From positions 1 through 36,372 of the forward strand of contig CANLGL010000055.1 of assembly GCA_947490345.1 (NCBI GenBank): 36,372 nucleotides of DNA, given 5' to 3'. The first letter of the stretch is position 1; every line of letters begins with the position of its first letter. The position numbers were made by a program, and so were the translations under genes. This DNA is from Deltaproteobacteria bacterium. Its GTDB lineage: Bacteria; Myxococcota_A; UBA796; SXON01. The notes below the pieces were generated by a model that was not told where the DNA came from, made no database searches, and saw only the letters and a program-made list of their open reading frames with translations. Positions 17,688 through 25,201 of the stretch are shown in pieces.

Positions 17688-18456
17688 CGCCCATGCCTCG
17701 GATGATGCGGTGCACCGGCTCCCAGGCCCCTTGCAGCGCGACCGCCTCGACGTGAAGCATCGCCGGCAGCGCCGCGCCGAGCAGCACGATCCCGGCCACG
17801 ATGGTGAAGGACATGCCGATCGAGAAGAAGAGCTGCAGCCCAGGCGCCATGCGGCCGATCACCAAAAGCGCCAGGTTCAGCATCAGCGCGAAGGCAATGA
17901 GCGGCCCCGCAAGCTGGACTCCGAGCCGAAACACGTTGTTGGCCACCTCGAAGAGCACGGTCGCGGCGCCGAGCGGGTCGGTCACGTGTCCAGGGGGCAG
18001 GGCGTGGAAGGACTCGCCCAGGGCGCGAACACAGCCGAGGTGCATGTCCAAGGCGAAGAAGACCCCAGTCGCGAGCAGCTGGGCCAAGGCCGCGAGGGTG
18101 CTGCCGTGGGCTCCGGTCATCGGGTCGAGCATCGATGACATCGTCAGCCCGATCTTGTTGCTGATGATCTCCGACGCGGTGGAGACCGCTCCGGTCAGCA
18201 GGGCGAGCGTAAAGCCCATTGCGACGCCGAGCACCACCTCGCCGGCGACCGTCGCGACGAGCTCGGGTATGGTCACTGGAAGGCGGGCGCCCTCCGCCGC
18301 CGGGACCATCACCGCCGCCAGGGGAAGGCAGATCGCCATGCGCACCGGCCGCGGCACGCCCGCGTTTCCGGTCACCGGCAGCGCCATGAACATCGCCGAT
18401 ACCCGGGCAAAGACGAGGATCCCCACCAGGAAGGGGGTGAGGTCCATGTTCTCCAT
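17680..18456 (-). CDS. fliR: Flagellar export gate protein FliR
   Basis: 258 residues, normal for FliR, which with FliP and FliQ forms the inner-membrane export pore. I chose the ATG at 18456 (MENMDLTPFLVG); it shares one base with the fliQ stop (TGATG). About six hydrophobic segments: LVGILVFARVSAMFMALPV, RMAICLPLAAVMVP, ELVATVAGEVVLGVAMGFTLALL, LLATGVFFALDMHLG, LAGPLIAFALMLNLALLVIGRM and SFTIVAGIVLLGAALPAML. Conserved landmarks are GNAGVPRPVRMA and MAPGLQLFFSIGM. Its end overlaps flhB by 8 bp. Translation is probably coupled through fliO-P-Q-R-flhB. Confidence 0.94.
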   Translation of the reverse strand: MENMDLTPFLVGILVFARVSAMFMALPVTGNAGVPRPVRMAICLPLAAVMVPAAEGARLPVTIPELVATVAGEVVLGVAMGFTLALLTGAVSTASEIISNKIGLTMSSMLDPMTGAHGSTLAALAQLLATGVFFALDMHLGCVRALGESFHALPPGHVTDPLGAATVLFEVANNVFRLGVQLAGPLIAFALMLNLALLVIGRMAPGLQLFFSIGMSFTIVAGIVLLGAALPAMLHVEAVALQGAWEPVHRIIRGMGGG

Positions 18457-18737
18457 CAGCGTTCGACTCGGCCTGACGCCTCGGGGATCCGGTCGAAGGA
18501 CCGCGTGGCGTAGGCGACAGTCTGTTCCAGCATCCAGCCACCACCGACGGCGAGCACCGCGATGACGGCGATGAGCTTGGGCAAGAAGCTGAGCGTCTGC
18601 TCGTGGACCTGGGTGACCGCCTGCAACAGCGACACCACCGTCCCGACCACGATCGACGCCACCAAAACCGGCGCGCTCAAGAGCAAGGCCATGCGCATGG
18701 CCTCCTGGCCGATCCTCATGACTTCGGCGGGATTCAT
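18456..18737 (-). CDS. fliQ: Flagellar export gate protein FliQ
   Basis: 93 residues, two membrane helices, as usual for FliQ. The ATG at 18737 (MNPAEVMRIGQEAM) overlaps the fliP stop by ATGA. The open frame extends 14 codons upstream inside fliP, which I exclude. Helix 1 is MALLLSAPVLVASIVVGTVVSLLQ with the conserved VTQVHEQTLSFLPKL loop after it; helix 2 is IAVIAVLAVGGGWML. It packs around the FliP/FliR pore. Confidence 0.95.
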   Translation of the reverse strand: MNPAEVMRIGQEAMRMALLLSAPVLVASIVVGTVVSLLQAVTQVHEQTLSFLPKLIAVIAVLAVGGGWMLEQTVAYATRSFDRIPEASGRVER

Positions 18738-19477
18738 CGCACCACCCCCGCGGCAAGGTCGCGGACCAGGAGTCCCCACCCGTCCATCAGGACGAAGATG
18801 ATGAGCTTGAAGGGGAGGGAGACGACGACCGGCGGGAGCATCATCATGCCCATGCCGACCAGCACGCTCGCGACCACCAGGTCGATGACCAGGAAGGGCA
18901 CGAACACGTAGATGGTGGTGATGAACGCCGTCTTGAGCTCGCTGAGGACGAAGGCGCTGACCACCGCTGGCGTCGGCACATCGTCGAGGCTCTCGGGCCG
19001 GGGAAGTTGCGATACCTCAAGGATGGTGGCCATGTCTTCGCGACGAGTGTTCGCGAACATGAACCCGCGCAGCGGCTCAAGCGAATCGTGCATCGCCACC
19101 GAAGCCTCGGTCTGACCGTCCAGATAGGGCGAGACTCCGCCCTCCCACGACGCGGTGAGCGTCGGCTGCATCACCAACATCGCGAGGAAAAGCGACAGGC
19201 CGACGATGACCTGGTTGGGCGGGCTCTGCTGAAGGCCGAGGGCCTGGCGGAGCATCGAGAACACCACGACGAAGCGCACAAACGGCGTCATCACCACCAG
19301 CATTGCCGGAATGAACGACATCCCGGTGAGCATCAGGAGCAGCCGCACCGCGGTGGACGAGGGCGTCTGCCCGACGCCGTCGACGAGCTGGCCGGCGAGC
19401 TGGGCGCCCGGCTCGGACACCGACACGCCGACTTGGGCGTCAACGGCCAGGGCGATGCTGGTCAGAAGGAGGATCAC
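18734..19477 (-). CDS. fliP: Flagellar export gate protein FliP
   Basis: 247 residues with an N-terminal cleavable signal (ILLLTSIALAVDA), as in known FliP. Core landmarks: LLLMLTGMSFIPAMLVVMTPFVRFVVVFSMLRQALGLQQSPPNQVIVGLSLFLAMLVM, and at the end PFLVIDLVVASVLVGMGMMMLPPVVVSLPFKLIIFVLMDGWGLLV, both highly conserved in the family. FliP is the main pore subunit of the export gate. The start is a GTG in a 4-bp overlap with the fliO stop. Confidence 0.97.
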   Translation of the reverse strand: MILLLTSIALAVDAQVGVSVSEPGAQLAGQLVDGVGQTPSSTAVRLLLMLTGMSFIPAMLVVMTPFVRFVVVFSMLRQALGLQQSPPNQVIVGLSLFLAMLVMQPTLTASWEGGVSPYLDGQTEASVAMHDSLEPLRGFMFANTRREDMATILEVSQLPRPESLDDVPTPAVVSAFVLSELKTAFITTIYVFVPFLVIDLVVASVLVGMGMMMLPPVVVSLPFKLIIFVLMDGWGLLVRDLAAGVVR

Positions 19478-20805
19478 CGTGCACCTTCTTTGGCGACGAT
19501 GGCATTGAAGCGAGCGCGCATTCCGTCGGCTCGGGTCGGGCGCACGTTCTCGTTGACCGCCATGCGCGCTTGCTCGGGACGGCCGGCCTCGCGTAGACGC
19601 TCGACCAGCTCGGCCACGTCCGGCACGGGGGCCTCCTCGGCCAGACGAGAGCGGCTGTCGGCGAGCCGGAGCCGGGGGGTGACGGGCGCGCCCGCCGTGA
19701 GGCGAGCGTCACGGAGCGGCGGCCCGACCAGACGGCGATCGGCGGGAGCTCCGGGGGCCGTCGTCATCGACGGCGAACGGTAGACAGGACGTGTCTGGGG
19801 GGCGGCCGCGTGCGCGGTCAACGCGACCGCGGTGAACGCGGCGGCCGGGGCCACTTCGGAGGTGGACAGTTCGGGCGTCGTCAAGAGCGGCAGCGGCGGC
19901 ACCACCGACAGGTTCGGTGCGGCGAGCATTTCCACCGCTTCCGGAAGCGACTTCTTCACCAGCAGGGACAGCCCCGACTTGGCGGGAGCCGCCTGGGCCT
20001 TGGGCGCCTTGATGAGGGCGGCGGCGCCCCGCCGAACGGGCTCGACGATCGGCTCGGCGAAGTTCGAGACGGTCAGCTCCGGCATCGGGGCCGGGGTGAA
20101 GCTCTCGATGACCGGGGACCAGCCCGGGTTGTTCGCGGGCTCAATCGCGCCGGCGGGTGCGTTGAAGCGGCCGCGGAAGTTGGCGCGGCGGCGGCTGGGG
20201 CGCCGCGCGGCGACCTCGGCAGTGGGCGCCAGGTCGTCATCGGAGAAGAAGCGCGGCCGCTCGGGCACCTCGGTGGGATCCGAGGGTGCGTCGGGCTCGC
20301 GTTCGACGAGGACTTCGGAGAGCATGCGCTGGAATTCGTCCACTCGGTTGGCAGGCGCCAAGCCGTTGTCGGCCTCCATCTCGTCGTCTTCGGAGGGGAG
20401 CGCCACGTCGCCGAACTGCGCGGGGAGCCTCCTGGCGCTGACCTCGCCGAGATCGTTGAGGAGGCTGAGTCCCGCGCCGGACGAGCCGAGCAGCAGTCGG
20501 CGGGTGGCGCCGGAGGCATCCTGCACCTCGACCAGCACCAGCGCCGACTTGTCGCCGAGGGCGTGACGTTGGACGACGCGCATCTCCGCTTCGGGCGCGG
20601 TGGTGACGCGCTTGCGGAGCTGCCACGCGCCGACGAGGCCGGCCGCGCTCAACAGCGCCGGCCATGCCCAGCCGGAGGTGGGGAGGGCCCCGGGCTCGGG
20701 TGCCGCGGTCGTCATCGCCGAGGCATCGGCCGCAAACAGCCGCTGGTAGGTCGGCTCGGGCGGATCGCCAAAGGCCAAGCTGCTGAGCAGCAACAGGGCG
20801 CTCAC
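19474..20805 (-). CDS. fliO: FliO-type export protein with very long C-terminal extension
   Basis: 443 residues against the usual 100-250. Residues 1-13 look like a signal. One membrane helix is at about 46-63, followed by the FliO core (EAEMRVVQRHALGDKSALVLVEV...RRLLLGSSGAGLSLLNDLG, about 74-120). FliO helps assemble FliP in the membrane. Residues 121-443 have no domain I recognise: an acidic stretch, Arg-rich RRPSRRRANFRGRFN, long Pro/Ala/Val-rich low-complexity sequence, and a predicted helical end (VAELVERLREAGRPEQARMAVNENVRP). Identity rests on the core plus position between fliN and fliP, joined to both by 4-bp overlaps. The start is a GTG. The extension is presumably cytoplasmic. Confidence 0.82.
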   Translation of the reverse strand: MSALLLLSSLAFGDPPEPTYQRLFAADASAMTTAAPEPGALPTSGWAWPALLSAAGLVGAWQLRKRVTTAPEAEMRVVQRHALGDKSALVLVEVQDASGATRRLLLGSSGAGLSLLNDLGEVSARRLPAQFGDVALPSEDDEMEADNGLAPANRVDEFQRMLSEVLVEREPDAPSDPTEVPERPRFFSDDDLAPTAEVAARRPSRRRANFRGRFNAPAGAIEPANNPGWSPVIESFTPAPMPELTVSNFAEPIVEPVRRGAAALIKAPKAQAAPAKSGLSLLVKKSLPEAVEMLAAPNLSVVPPLPLLTTPELSTSEVAPAAAFTAVALTAHAAAPQTRPVYRSPSMTTAPGAPADRRLVGPPLRDARLTAGAPVTPRLRLADSRSRLAEEAPVPDVAELVERLREAGRPEQARMAVNENVRPTRADGMRARFNAIVAKEGAR

Positions 20806-21068
20806 GAGGCGTTCCGGGCCTGCTGGTCGTCGACCAGCTCGGTGATGCGCAGGGCCATCTTTTCGCCGACCATCACGACCTCGCCCCGGGCGAGGACCTT
20901 GCCCCCGACGACCACGTCGAGCGGGGCCTCGCTGCCGCGCGTCAGGTCCACGACGTCGTCGCGGTCGAGCTCGGCGAGCTGGCGGATGGTGAGTCGGGTG
21001 CGCCCGAGCTCGATGATGACCTCGACGGGCAGGTCGGAGAGAAAGGCGGAGGAGTTGCGTTCGGACAT
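20802..21068 (-). CDS. fliN: Flagellar C-ring protein FliN
   Basis: 88 residues, almost only the SpoA domain: LPVEVIIELGRTRLTIRQLAELDRDDVVDLTRGSEAPLDVVVGGKVLARGEVVMVGEKMALRITELV. FliN forms the bottom of the C ring, binds FliH for export and helps switching. The ATG at 21068 has GGGAG six bases upstream, preferred over a long upstream extension to 21185 that would overlap fliM. It lies 53 bp after fliM, the only sizeable gap in the fliL-flhB run, and overlaps fliO by GTGA. Confidence 0.94.
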   Translation of the reverse strand: MSERNSSAFLSDLPVEVIIELGRTRLTIRQLAELDRDDVVDLTRGSEAPLDVVVGGKVLARGEVVMVGEKMALRITELVDDQQARNAS

Positions 21069-21121
21069 CGGTGCTCCCGATGCCTTCCCTTCGGTCACAC
21101 CCGAGGGATCTTTAGCACTGC

Positions 21122-21997
21122 CTAGGCAATATTCTCGATCGTCAGCACGCGTCGTGAGACGCGGAACGAACGGAGCCCATCGCACGCGCCCGGTTCGCCG
21201 GCGAACGAGGGGGTGCCGTTGACCAGGGCGCGCACCTCGCCGAGGGCGCCAAGGGGCACCGCGTCACCAATCTTGAGCGCGCGGAGCGCGCCGAGCGTCG
21301 TCGACAGCCGCGTCAGCTCCACCACCATCTCGATCTCGCAGCCGTAGAGACGATCGTAGTTGGCGCGTCGCCGTGCTGCCGCGCGGGCGGTGGCGGTGTG
21401 ATCGGCAGCGCCGCCCACTCCCCGGAGCATCACCGCCGGCAGCGCCAAGGTGAGCTTCCCGAGGGGCTCGTCTTCCGGTCCACATTCCATGGTGCAGGCC
21501 AAGACGACGGCGCTCATCGACGTGTCGGCGACGCCGTGACGGTTCCCCGTGGCGGGGCGCGGCGTCAGGCGCGGGGCGGGCTTCACTGGCCAGTGGGCCT
21601 CGAGTGCGGCGAAGAGCTCGTCGCACATCCGCGTCGCCACGCACAGCTCCACCTCGGTCGCGCCGCGAGCCGCGGTGTCCATGCTGGGGCCGGTGGAGTC
21701 ACCGAAGAGCCGGGCGGTCAGCCGCTCCAGGAGCGGACCTTCGATCACGGCGAAGCCGGCGACGCCGCCCCGCTCCATGTAGAAGCCCGACCAGGCCGCG
21801 GCGCCCTGCACCTCGGGTTCGTTCATCAAGTCGCCAACCGCACACAACCTGGCCTGCAAGAGCCGCATCGGCGTGTCCGTCCCCGATCGCGTCAGCATGC
21901 GGGTTCGCAAGCGACGCAGCGCGTGCTTGAGGCAGTCTTCCATCATCGGGATGCAGGCCTGCAACTCCCTGTCTTGCGCGAGAACGGAGTTCGACAC
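21122..21997 (-). CDS. fliM: Flagellar switch protein FliM, N-terminally short
   Basis: 291 residues against the usual 320-350. The C-terminal SpoA domain (YDRLYGCEIEMVVELTRLSTTLGALRALKIGDAVPL) and the middle domain (VAGFAVIEGPLLERLTARLFGDS) fit FliM, as does its place between fliL and fliN. The N-terminus MSNSVLAQDRELQACIPMMEDCLKHAL starts directly in the middle domain. The conserved LSQxEIDALL peptide that binds phospho-CheY, and its linker, are absent. The start is a GTG sharing one base with the fliL stop (TAGTG), leaving no room for a longer version in this frame without entering fliL. It should still assemble the C ring; switching control may differ. Confidence 0.87.
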   Translation of the reverse strand: MSNSVLAQDRELQACIPMMEDCLKHALRRLRTRMLTRSGTDTPMRLLQARLCAVGDLMNEPEVQGAAAWSGFYMERGGVAGFAVIEGPLLERLTARLFGDSTGPSMDTAARGATEVELCVATRMCDELFAALEAHWPVKPAPRLTPRPATGNRHGVADTSMSAVVLACTMECGPEDEPLGKLTLALPAVMLRGVGGAADHTATARAAARRRANYDRLYGCEIEMVVELTRLSTTLGALRALKIGDAVPLGALGEVRALVNGTPSFAGEPGACDGLRSFRVSRRVLTIENIA

Positions 21998-22626
21998 TAG
22001 CTCACCACGAAGGTCGTGAGGTAGACGCGGTCGACACGAATCGGCTCGGTCACGCCGTTGATCCGGATCAGGAGCTCGTCTTTGAGGCGCGTCTTGCCAT
22101 CGGTGCCTTCGAGCTCTGACCAGGTGAAGTCGCTGACCGCTGTGATGATGCTGTCGCGAAGCTGCGGCGTCATCATCTGCACCGCGTCGGTCGTGGATGC
22201 GTCAGAGTCGACGGCCACTTCCAGCCGGAGCACCCGGCCTCCCCCGCTTCCTTTGAGGTTGACGGTGAACGCACCCAGGGTCGTGACCGTGGGGCTGACG
22301 GCCGAGACCGCGCCCAGGGGCTTGGTCGCCGGAGCGCCGTGAGCGGCCGGCTCGGCCTTGGCCGCGCCGTGTCCTTCCGCCGGCTTCTCTTCGCCGTGCC
22401 CCTCGGCGGGCTTCTCCTCGCCATGACCTTCCGCGGGCTTTTCGCCCTCCGCTGCCGGCTCGTGTCCGGCTTCGGTCGCGACCGCATCCACCTCCTCTTC
22501 GGGCACCGGGGCCAGCGCGATGGACGCGCCGTAGCCGCCGCCCAACCCGAGGAGGAGCACGCCGAAGAGCGGCAAGATGGCCTTGAGCTTCGAGGGCTTC
22601 GGGGCTTCGTTTTCTTCGTCATCCAT
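21997..22626 (-). CDS. fliL: Flagellar basal-body protein FliL with His/Glu-rich repeats
   Basis: 209 residues. FliL is a single-pass protein near the stator and rotor. A short cytoplasmic N-terminus is followed by a membrane helix (LKAILPLFGVLLLGLGGGYGASIAL), then a periplasmic linker with three copies of EKPAEGHGE, then the FliL domain (TLGAFTVNLKGSGGGRVLRLEVAVDSD...TPQLRDSIITAVSDFTWSEL...LKDELLIRING...VDRVYLTTFVV). The linker is longer than usual. The gene follows flgE by 13 bp and shares a base with fliM. The His-rich repeats could bind metal, but this is only inferred. Confidence 0.93.
   Translation of the reverse strand: MDDEENEAPKPSKLKAILPLFGVLLLGLGGGYGASIALAPVPEEEVDAVATEAGHEPAAEGEKPAEGHGEEKPAEGHGEEKPAEGHGAAKAEPAAHGAPATKPLGAVSAVSPTVTTLGAFTVNLKGSGGGRVLRLEVAVDSDASTTDAVQMMTPQLRDSIITAVSDFTWSELEGTDGKTRLKDELLIRINGVTEPIRVDRVYLTTFVVS
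22366..22446. repeat. Three tandem 27-bp units inside fliL
   Basis: Units at 22366, 22393 and 22420 (27 bp each, diverged at a few positions). They encode the nine-residue EKPAEGHGE-type repeat of the FliL periplasmic linker. Confidence 0.85.
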
Positions 22627-22639
22627 TGCGTACTCCGAG

Positions 22640-23980
22640 CTAGATCAACTGCATGAGGGTCTGGAGGGTGTCGTTCGCGGTGCTGATCACCTTGCTCGAC
22701 GCCTGGTAGGAGCGCTGGGCCGTGATCATCGAGACGAACTGGCCTTCGAGGTCGACGTTGGACTTCTCGAGCGAGTTGCCCGAGATGGAGCCGCGGCCGC
22801 CGGTACCGGCCGTGCCCACGGCAGCTTGCCCGGCATCGGGAGTGGCGCGGAACAGGGCGCCGCCGATGCGCTCGAGCCCTTGCGGGGCCTGGAAGCTGGC
22901 CACGCCCACGCGCCCGATGTCCACGGCTTCGCCGTTGGAGTAGGCGCCGGTCAACGTGCCGTCGGTGCCGACGGAGATGCCGGTGAGCTGCCCGGACATC
23001 GTGCCGTCCTGGGCGATCGCGGTGAGCGCTGACTCTTCGCCGGACATCGAGACGACGCCATCGGTCGCGACACCCGCGCTGTCCAGACCGAAGTCGAAGA
23101 ACACGCTGGGGGTGTCGGTCCCGCCGAAGTCCCAGGTGGTGCTGCTCGAGGTGTCGGTCTGGGTGCTCCCGGTGAGGGTGCCCTCGGTGTCGAAGGTCAG
23201 CGTGCCCGAGGCGACCTCGAAGGCGTAGCCGGTGTCGGTTGAGAACTGGGTGCCCGTGGAGTCGTAGGCCTCGCTGGCATCGACGACGGCGCGCCAACTC
23301 CAGTCGTTGGCGCCGCTGCGTTCGTACAGCACGGTGACGTCGTGGCCGACACCGCGGCTGTCGTAGATCGTGGTGGACGAGGTGAACTGCGCGGCAGTCC
23401 CGGCGTCGACAAGGGTGCTGGCGCCCGTGCCGGAGCCGTAGAAGTCCAGCCCCGCGACATCGGTGGCGACGTCCTCTTCGGCGGAGAGCGTCGTCTCCAG
23501 CACGATGTTCGCCGTGGGGGTGCCGGGCACGTCGGCGGTGGGCAGCTTGAGATCGCCGAGCGCCGCCGAGACGGCCACGCCATCGCCCGAGTATCCCTGC
23601 ACACGCATGCCGTTGCCGCTGACGACGTAGCCTTCGTCGTCGTAGCCGAACTCGCCGGACCGGGTGTAGAAGTCCTGGGTGCCGTCGCTGACGACGAAGA
23701 AGCCCCCGCCTTGGATGGCCATGTCCAGCGCGTTGTCGGTGGTCTCGAACGAGCCCTGCCCGAGCATCGTGTTGATCTTGCTGGTCGCGGCGCCGGCGCC
23801 GATCTGACCGCCGCCGTTGGCGCCGAAGACGTGTTGGGGAAGGAAGTCGACGAACGAGGCGCGACCGCCCTTGTAGCCAGTGGTGTTGAGGTTCGCGATG
23901 TTGTCGCCGATGACGTTCATCCAGGTGCTGGTGACGCCGAGACCGGCCGCGCCGACATTGAGGCTTGAGAAGAGAGACAT
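22640..23980 (-). CDS. flgE: Flagellar hook protein FlgE
   Basis: 446 residues. FlgE builds the extracellular hook. The N-terminal helix MSLFSSLNVGAAGLGVTSTWMNVIGDNIANLNTTGYKGGR carries the rod/hook signature, and the C-terminal helix ends NVDLEGQFVSMITAQRSYQASSKVISTANDTLQTLMQ, the matching partner. AIQGGGFFVVSDGTQDFYTRSGEFGYDDEGYVV and LERIGGALFRATPDAG are standard landmarks. The variable centre is Thr/Ser/Asp-rich. A sequence AAGGA lies about nine bases upstream of the ATG. The 100-bp gap before it (23981-24080) is among the larger ones inside the locus and could hold its own promoter, though I see no clear sigma-54 or sigma-28 site. Confidence 0.96.
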   Translation of the reverse strand: MSLFSSLNVGAAGLGVTSTWMNVIGDNIANLNTTGYKGGRASFVDFLPQHVFGANGGGQIGAGAATSKINTMLGQGSFETTDNALDMAIQGGGFFVVSDGTQDFYTRSGEFGYDDEGYVVSGNGMRVQGYSGDGVAVSAALGDLKLPTADVPGTPTANIVLETTLSAEEDVATDVAGLDFYGSGTGASTLVDAGTAAQFTSSTTIYDSRGVGHDVTVLYERSGANDWSWRAVVDASEAYDSTGTQFSTDTGYAFEVASGTLTFDTEGTLTGSTQTDTSSSTTWDFGGTDTPSVFFDFGLDSAGVATDGVVSMSGEESALTAIAQDGTMSGQLTGISVGTDGTLTGAYSNGEAVDIGRVGVASFQAPQGLERIGGALFRATPDAGQAAVGTAGTGGRGSISGNSLEKSNVDLEGQFVSMITAQRSYQASSKVISTANDTLQTLMQLI

Positions 23981-24080
23981 GATGACGTTCCTTGTGGGTT
24001 ATTGCCCCGATCATACAGATCGTGACGTTTTCGGGCCCCCTTGGAAGATCCTTGGTCCAGCCCGGGTTTCTACGGTTCGC

Positions 24081-24482
24081 CTAGCGGGCGACCACCGTTG
24101 AATCGATATTGGTGAAGATGTTGCCGATGGCTTCCTGGCGCGTCAGCGCGGTGATCACCTTTCGGTCGGAAACCCCGACGATGAAGGCGTTGTCGCCCAA
24201 AAGAATGAGGCTCTCTTTTGCGCCTTTCTGGCGTAGTTTGTCGACGGCGTTGCCGAGATCTTCGAGGTCGGCGTCGTCCAGGGTGATGCCGCGTGACTGC
24301 AGGCGCGCCTGGGCGTGTTTGCTGAAGGCAAGCCCACCCGCTGGCGCGGCCGCCGGAGCCGGAGCCGGCTGCGGACGCAGGAGCGACTCCAACGCCTCGC
24401 CGAAACCGGGAAGGGCTTCAAGCCCCCGCTCGGGGCCCGTGCTCGGTCCGACCGAGCCGACGCGTCCGAACGGGCCGATCAT
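24081..24482 (-). CDS. Flagellar operon protein of the TIGR02530 type
   Basis: 133 residues. The C-terminal part, FSKHAQARLQSRGITLDDADLEDLGNAVDKLRQKGAKESLILLGDNAFIVGVSDRKVITALT...NIFTNIDSTVVA, matches the small flagellar-operon family TIGR02530, found between flgD and flgE in many bacteria. Its exact role is not established; the location suggests hook assembly. The N-terminal 50 residues are Pro/Ala-rich. The start overlaps the flgD stop by ATGA. Confidence 0.87.
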   Translation of the reverse strand: MIGPFGRVGSVGPSTGPERGLEALPGFGEALESLLRPQPAPAPAAAPAGGLAFSKHAQARLQSRGITLDDADLEDLGNAVDKLRQKGAKESLILLGDNAFIVGVSDRKVITALTRQEAIGNIFTNIDSTVVAR

Positions 24483-25156
24483 TCAGTCGCCTCCTCAAGG
24501 CTCTGGATCGAGCCGAGCTCGATGGAGATGCCGTCCATGGTCAAGAGCGGCGAGCCGCTGGAGAGGTCCATGCCGTCGATGCGACCGGTCATCTGCTCGG
24601 TGACGTCGACATCGGCGCCCTCGGCATCCGTGGCGGTAATGGCGAAGCTGTAGTCACCCTCGGGACAGGCCTGACCCTCGAGGTCCTTGCCGTCCCAGGT
24701 GTAGGTCCCGTCACCGGCCGACATCGGGCCGAGGTCCTTGCTGAACACCACCTCGCCATCGGCGTTGGTGATCGTGATCGACGAGGTGGTCGACGCCGCA
24801 GAGGCGTCGTAGATGACGGCCTCGTCGCCGGTCCCTGCGTAGTGGAACTCGTTCCCGGTCGCGACCACGTCTTTGCCGATGAGCCCGGTGAGCGCGGCGT
24901 TGTTCATCGACATGTTCACGAGGTACAGCGACTCCATCCCGTCCGAGAGCCCCTGGAGCTGTTCGAGCGAGGAGAACTGCGCGAGCTGCGCGACGAACTC
25001 CGCGTTTTCCATCGGGTTGAGCGGGTCCTGGTGTTGGAGCTGCGTGGTGAGCAGCTTGAGGAACGCGTCCTTGCCCAGCTCGTCCGTGGGGCCGCTGTTC
25101 TTGGCCGCCAAGGCGGCTTGCTGGTCGGCGCTGTAGACTCCGGCGAGGGGGTTCAT
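24479..25156 (-). CDS. flgD: Flagellar hook-capping protein FlgD
   Basis: 225 residues. FlgD caps the growing hook and guides FlgE assembly. The conserved N-terminal block DELGKDAFLKLLTTQLQHQDPLNPMENAEFVAQLAQFSSLEQLQGL is unmistakable. The C-terminal part has a tudor-like/FlgD Ig region: SSITITNADGEVVF...GDGTYTWDGKDLEGQACPEGDYSFAITA. It follows fliK by 45 bp and overlaps the TIGR02530-type gene by 4 bp. Confidence 0.96.
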   Translation of the reverse strand: MNPLAGVYSADQQAALAAKNSGPTDELGKDAFLKLLTTQLQHQDPLNPMENAEFVAQLAQFSSLEQLQGLSDGMESLYLVNMSMNNAALTGLIGKDVVATGNEFHYAGTGDEAVIYDASAASTTSSITITNADGEVVFSKDLGPMSAGDGTYTWDGKDLEGQACPEGDYSFAITATDAEGADVDVTEQMTGRIDGMDLSSGSPLLTMDGISIELGSIQSLEEATE

Positions 25157-25201
25157 GTTTGTCTCTTCGGTCAGGGCTTGGGGTTCTTGAGGCCGTTAGG
25201 G

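Noticed and set aside
22173..24014. Long minus-strand open frame (613 codons) overlapping flgE and fliL
   Set aside because: Arg/His-rich frame shadow; flgE and fliL in other frames have clear family motifs.
23981..24080. Sigma-54 or sigma-28 promoter before flgE
   Set aside because: No convincing TGGCAC-N5-TTGC or TAAA-N15-GCCGATAA match by eye.
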